Source: an uncultured Oscillospiraceae bacterium (lineage in GTDB: Bacteria; Bacillota; Clostridia; Oscillospirales; Oscillospiraceae). From it: 41,089 bases of DNA. The notes below the pieces were generated by a model. It did not search any database. It had not been told where the DNA came from and was given only the letters and a program-made list of their open reading frames with translations. A program made the translations under genes and the position numbers. How positions within the stretch are numbered: the stretch's first letter is position 1; each line of letters begins with the position of its first letter. Location of the stretch: assembly GCA_910584285.1 (NCBI GenBank), contig CAJTYK010000017.1:1-41089 (forward strand). Direction: 5' to 3'. This document shows, in pieces, positions 39,158 through 41,089 of this stretch.

Positions 39158-39463
39158 ATGCGTCAAATTGAATTGGAGGGGGCCTGCCTGTGCCGGAGGA
39201 AACAGGCCATGGACTATTTGAGTGCGCGGCTGGAGCTGCCGGAGTGGTGGGGGCGGAACCTGGACGCCCTGTACGACTGCCTGACGGAGCCGGGGGAGCC
39301 CAGATTGCTGGTATTGGTGGATCGGGCGGCTGTGGAGGGTACGCCCTTTGGCCGGCGGTTGCTGCGGGTGCTAGAGGATGCGGCGGGGGAGAACCCGTCC
39401 CTGTGGATTGAGGAGGACGGCGGCGGCGACGGCGGGGCTGACGGCGGCGAGAATCGCGGTTGA
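39158..39463 (+). CDS. Barstar-family ribonuclease inhibitor
   Basis: A 101-residue barstar homologue. LELPEWWGRNLDALYDCLTE (about 25-44) matches barstar's inhibitory helix, with D36 and D40 at the positions of D35 and D39 that plug the barnase active site. LLVLVDRAAVEG is the following strand. The C-terminus is an unusual Gly/Asp-rich tail. ATG 39158 follows GGGGAG. Being cytoplasmic and encoded directly after the RNase, it would protect the cell before export. Its stop overlaps the -35 of the lysA promoter. Confidence 0.92.
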   Translation: MRQIELEGACLCRRKQAMDYLSARLELPEWWGRNLDALYDCLTEPGEPRLLVLVDRAAVEGTPFGRRLLRVLEDAAGENPSLWIEEDGGGDGGADGGENRG

Positions 39464-39488
39464 CAAGCGGTCTAAAATTTTATATCAT
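39460..39488 (+). promoter_or_regulatory. Promoter for lysA
   Basis: TTGACA (39460-39465), 17-base spacer, TATCAT (39483-39488): a near-consensus sigma-A promoter about 40 bases upstream of the start codon. Confidence 0.75.
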
Positions 39489-39527
39489 AGATAGGACCAG
39501 TATCTGCCGCACCAAGGAGAGAACGAG

Positions 39528-40784
39528 ATGAAGAAGCCCTTCCTCACCCTGGCCCAGGCCAGGGAGATCAGAGAGACCTATCCCACTCCTTTCCACATCT
39601 ACGACGAGCGGGGTATCCGGGAGAACGCCCGGAGGCTGAAGGCCGCCTTTGCGTGGAACCCGGGGTTCAAGGAGTATTTCGCCGTGAAGGCCACCCCCAC
39701 TCCGGGCATCCTCAAGCTCCTGCGGGAGGAGGGCTGCGGTGTGGACTGCTCCTCCCTCACCGAGCTGATGATGGCGGAGCGGTGCGGGTTTGACCGCAGC
39801 GAGATCATGTTTTCCTCCAACGAGACCCCGGCCGAGGAGTTTGAGCTGGCGGACAGGCTGGGGGCGTATATCAACCTGGACGATTTGACCCATGTGGACT
39901 TTCTGCGGGACACTCTGGGCCGGGTGCCGGAGACGGTGTGCTGCCGCTTCAATCCCGGCGGGGTGTTTGCCCTGGGGGAGAGCGAGGAGGGCTTCCAGGT
40001 GATGGACAAGCCGGGGGAGGCCAAGTACGGCATGACCCGGCCCCAGCTGGCCCAGGCGTTCCGCTGTTTGAAGGAGCTGGGGACCAAACGATTCGGGATC
40101 CACGCCTTTTTGGCCTCCAACACCATCTCCAACGAGTATTACCCGGCCCTGGCCCGGCTGCTGTTCCAGACCGCCGCCGATGTGGCGGAGGAAACGGGGT
40201 GCCCTGTGGCCTTCATCAATCTGTCCGGCGGGGTAGGGGTGCCCTACCGCCCGGAGCAGCCCGCTAACGATATTATGGCCATCGGCGAAGGGGTGCGGCG
40301 GGCCTTCGAGGAGATTTTAGTGCCGGCGGGTATGGGAAACGTGGCCATTTTCACCGAGCTGGGGCGGTTCATGCTGGCCCCCTTTGGCCATCTGGTTACC
40401 ACCGCTGTCCATGAGAAGCATATTTATAAGGAATACATCGGGGTGGACGCCTGCGCGGCTAACCTGATGCGGCCGGCCATCTACGGGGCGTACCACCATA
40501 TTACGGTGCTGGGCAAAGAGGAGGCGGCTTGTGATCACGTGTACGACGTGGTGGGCTCGCTGTGCGAGAACAGTGACAAGTTCGCCATCGACCGTGCCCT
40601 GCCGGAGATCCAGCGGGGGGATGTGCTGGTGATCCATGATACCGGTGCCCACGGGTTTTCCATGGGGTACAACTACAATGGCAAGCTGCGCTCGGCGGAG
40701 CTGCTGTTGCGGGAGGATGGTTCGGTGGAGCTACTGCGGCGGGCGGAGACACCGGAGGACTATTTCGCTACGTTAATGTGGTGA
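39528..40784 (+). CDS. lysA: Diaminopimelate decarboxylase-like PLP enzyme
   Basis: A 418-residue fold-III PLP enzyme. YFAVKATPTPGIL has the Schiff-base Lys54, and GCGVDCSSLTELMMA, FGIHAFLASNTIS (His stacking on PLP), NLSGGVGVPYRPEQ (phosphate site), VGSLCENSDKFA (the Cys that enters the partner active site) and HDTGAHGFSMGYNYNGKLRS follow. It decarboxylates meso-diaminopimelate to lysine, or a close analogue, since this clostridial branch differs somewhat from classical LysA. AAGGAGAG precedes the ATG. Confidence 0.88.
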   Translation: MKKPFLTLAQAREIRETYPTPFHIYDERGIRENARRLKAAFAWNPGFKEYFAVKATPTPGILKLLREEGCGVDCSSLTELMMAERCGFDRSEIMFSSNETPAEEFELADRLGAYINLDDLTHVDFLRDTLGRVPETVCCRFNPGGVFALGESEEGFQVMDKPGEAKYGMTRPQLAQAFRCLKELGTKRFGIHAFLASNTISNEYYPALARLLFQTAADVAEETGCPVAFINLSGGVGVPYRPEQPANDIMAIGEGVRRAFEEILVPAGMGNVAIFTELGRFMLAPFGHLVTTAVHEKHIYKEYIGVDACAANLMRPAIYGAYHHITVLGKEEAACDHVYDVVGSLCENSDKFAIDRALPEIQRGDVLVIHDTGAHGFSMGYNYNGKLRSAELLLREDGSVELLRRAETPEDYFATLMW

Positions 40785-40818
40785 GCAAAACGGCGGTGGG
40801 GAGGCCCGCCGCCCATAG

Positions 40819-40903
40819 GCGGGCATGATGGAATTGGTAGACATGCGAGATTTAGGTTCTCGTGCTTCACGGCGTTGGGGTTCGAGTCCCCATGCCCGCA
40901 CCA
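40819..40903 (+). tRNA. tRNA-Leu (anticodon UAG)
   Basis: An 85-base class II tRNA with CCA encoded. The acceptor pairs GCGGGCA / TGCCCGC, the D arm is ATGGAATTGGTAGACAT, the anticodon stem is CGAGA/TCTCG with loop TTTAGGT, a long variable arm (TGCTTCACGGCGT) follows, and the T arm is TGGGGTTCGAGTCCCCA. Loop positions 34-36 are TAG, decoding CUN Leu codons. Confidence 0.96.
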
Positions 40904-40905
40904 AG

Positions 40906-40923
40906 TCTCGTTGACAAACGAGA
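40906..40923 (+). repeat. Perfect hairpin just after the tRNA
   Basis: TCTCGTT-GACA-AACGAGA, 7-bp arms, starting 3 bases after the CCA. It may mark the tRNA 3' trailer for processing. Confidence 0.4.
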
Positions 40924-40930
40924 TGCAGGC

Positions 40931-40960
40931 AAAAATCCCGCACTTCGGTGCGGGATTTTT
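40931..40960 (+). terminator. Intrinsic terminator after tRNA-Leu
   Basis: AAAAATCCCGCAC / GTGCGGGATTTTT with a TTCG loop, ending in five T. It probably ends the tRNA transcript and read-through from lysA. Confidence 0.92.
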
Positions 40961-41072
40961 GCGTTAAAACAGAGATAATGCAGAAAAGAAAGAATAATTT
41001 TCGGACATTTCAAAAATTTGGGTGCGTAAAATAAAAGTAAGCGTCAAATAGGCGTGAACCTACACCCCCATG

Positions 41073-41079
41073 GTAAACT
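41073..41079 (+). promoter_or_regulatory. Possible extended -10 element near the right edge
   Basis: TGG then TAAACT (41074-41079), with no convincing -35. The surrounding ACCCCCATGG...GGGGAAAAGG resembles the promoter region at 7451-7476. The 40961-41072 stretch before it is AT-rich and shows no gene. A gene outside the window would be the target. Confidence 0.3.
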
Positions 41080-41089
41080 GGGGAAAAGG

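Noticed and set aside
40819..41089. Integrated element at the tRNA-Leu 3' end
   Set aside because: No integrase or repeated tRNA end is visible in the short remaining sequence, although the DNA after the terminator is AT-rich.

Overview
The window is visibly GC-rich chromosomal DNA from an anaerobic, spore-forming Firmicute. Sporulation genes (yabP, yabQ, ylbJ), an NADH-dependent trimeric [FeFe]-hydrogenase operon, Shine-Dalgarno-rich translation starts, and the overall gene set suggest a high-GC gut Clostridium of the Oscillospiraceae type (Flavonifractor, Lawsonibacter or Intestinimonas-like). That placement is an inference from gene content; no marker here fixes the genus.

Layout. 1-2.8 kb (minus): the start of a GH13 glycosidase, a tandem DUF305-like protein and release factor 3. 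3.0-4.4 kb: an isolated holin/endolysin pair facing a ribbon-helix-helix gene in an AT-rich patch, which looks like a phage or mobile-element remnant. 4.3-7.4 kb (plus): a candidate small RNA, then a tyrosine-rich leader peptide with an intrinsic terminator ahead of DAHP synthase, a metallo-beta-lactamase-fold protein and prephenate dehydrogenase, so apparently a tyrosine-attenuated aromatic operon. 7.5-12.9 kb (plus): a NUDIX protein, an AI-2E/PerM-type permease, the sporulation/division cluster yabP-yabQ-divIC-S1 protein behind a strong sigma-E-like promoter, an amidohydrolase and long HPF. 12.9-19.1 kb (minus): a NUDIX protein, a zinc-ribbon-like protein, ylbJ, a TM2/YARHG protein and a BceAB-type ABC transporter with no two-component system beside it.

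19.3-27.9 kb (minus): a hydrogen-metabolism block. hydC, an ATPase, a ferredoxin-like protein, hydB and hydA form one overlapping operon behind a promoter and a structured 5' leader. Immediately upstream lies a second operon of two DRTGG-domain proteins, an anti-sigma-like ATPase, a degenerate (sensory-type) [FeFe]-hydrogenase and a PHP-domain protein. 28.0-30.7 kb (minus): a MATE transporter and a CmpB-family membrane protein. 30.8-37.0 kb (minus): an F-type ATP synthase operon atpB-E-F-A-G-D-C with no atpH. The C-terminal domain of subunit delta appears to be fused to the N-terminus of alpha, and subunit c carries a signal-peptide-like extension.

37.3-41.1 kb (plus): a DUF4317 protein, a predicted lipoprotein barnase followed directly by barstar, a diaminopimelate decarboxylase, tRNA-Leu(UAG) with a terminator, and a gene-free right edge. 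The most unusual points are the delta-alpha fusion, the tyrosine leader attenuator, the membrane-anchored barnase/barstar pair and the adjacent catalytic and sensory hydrogenase operons.
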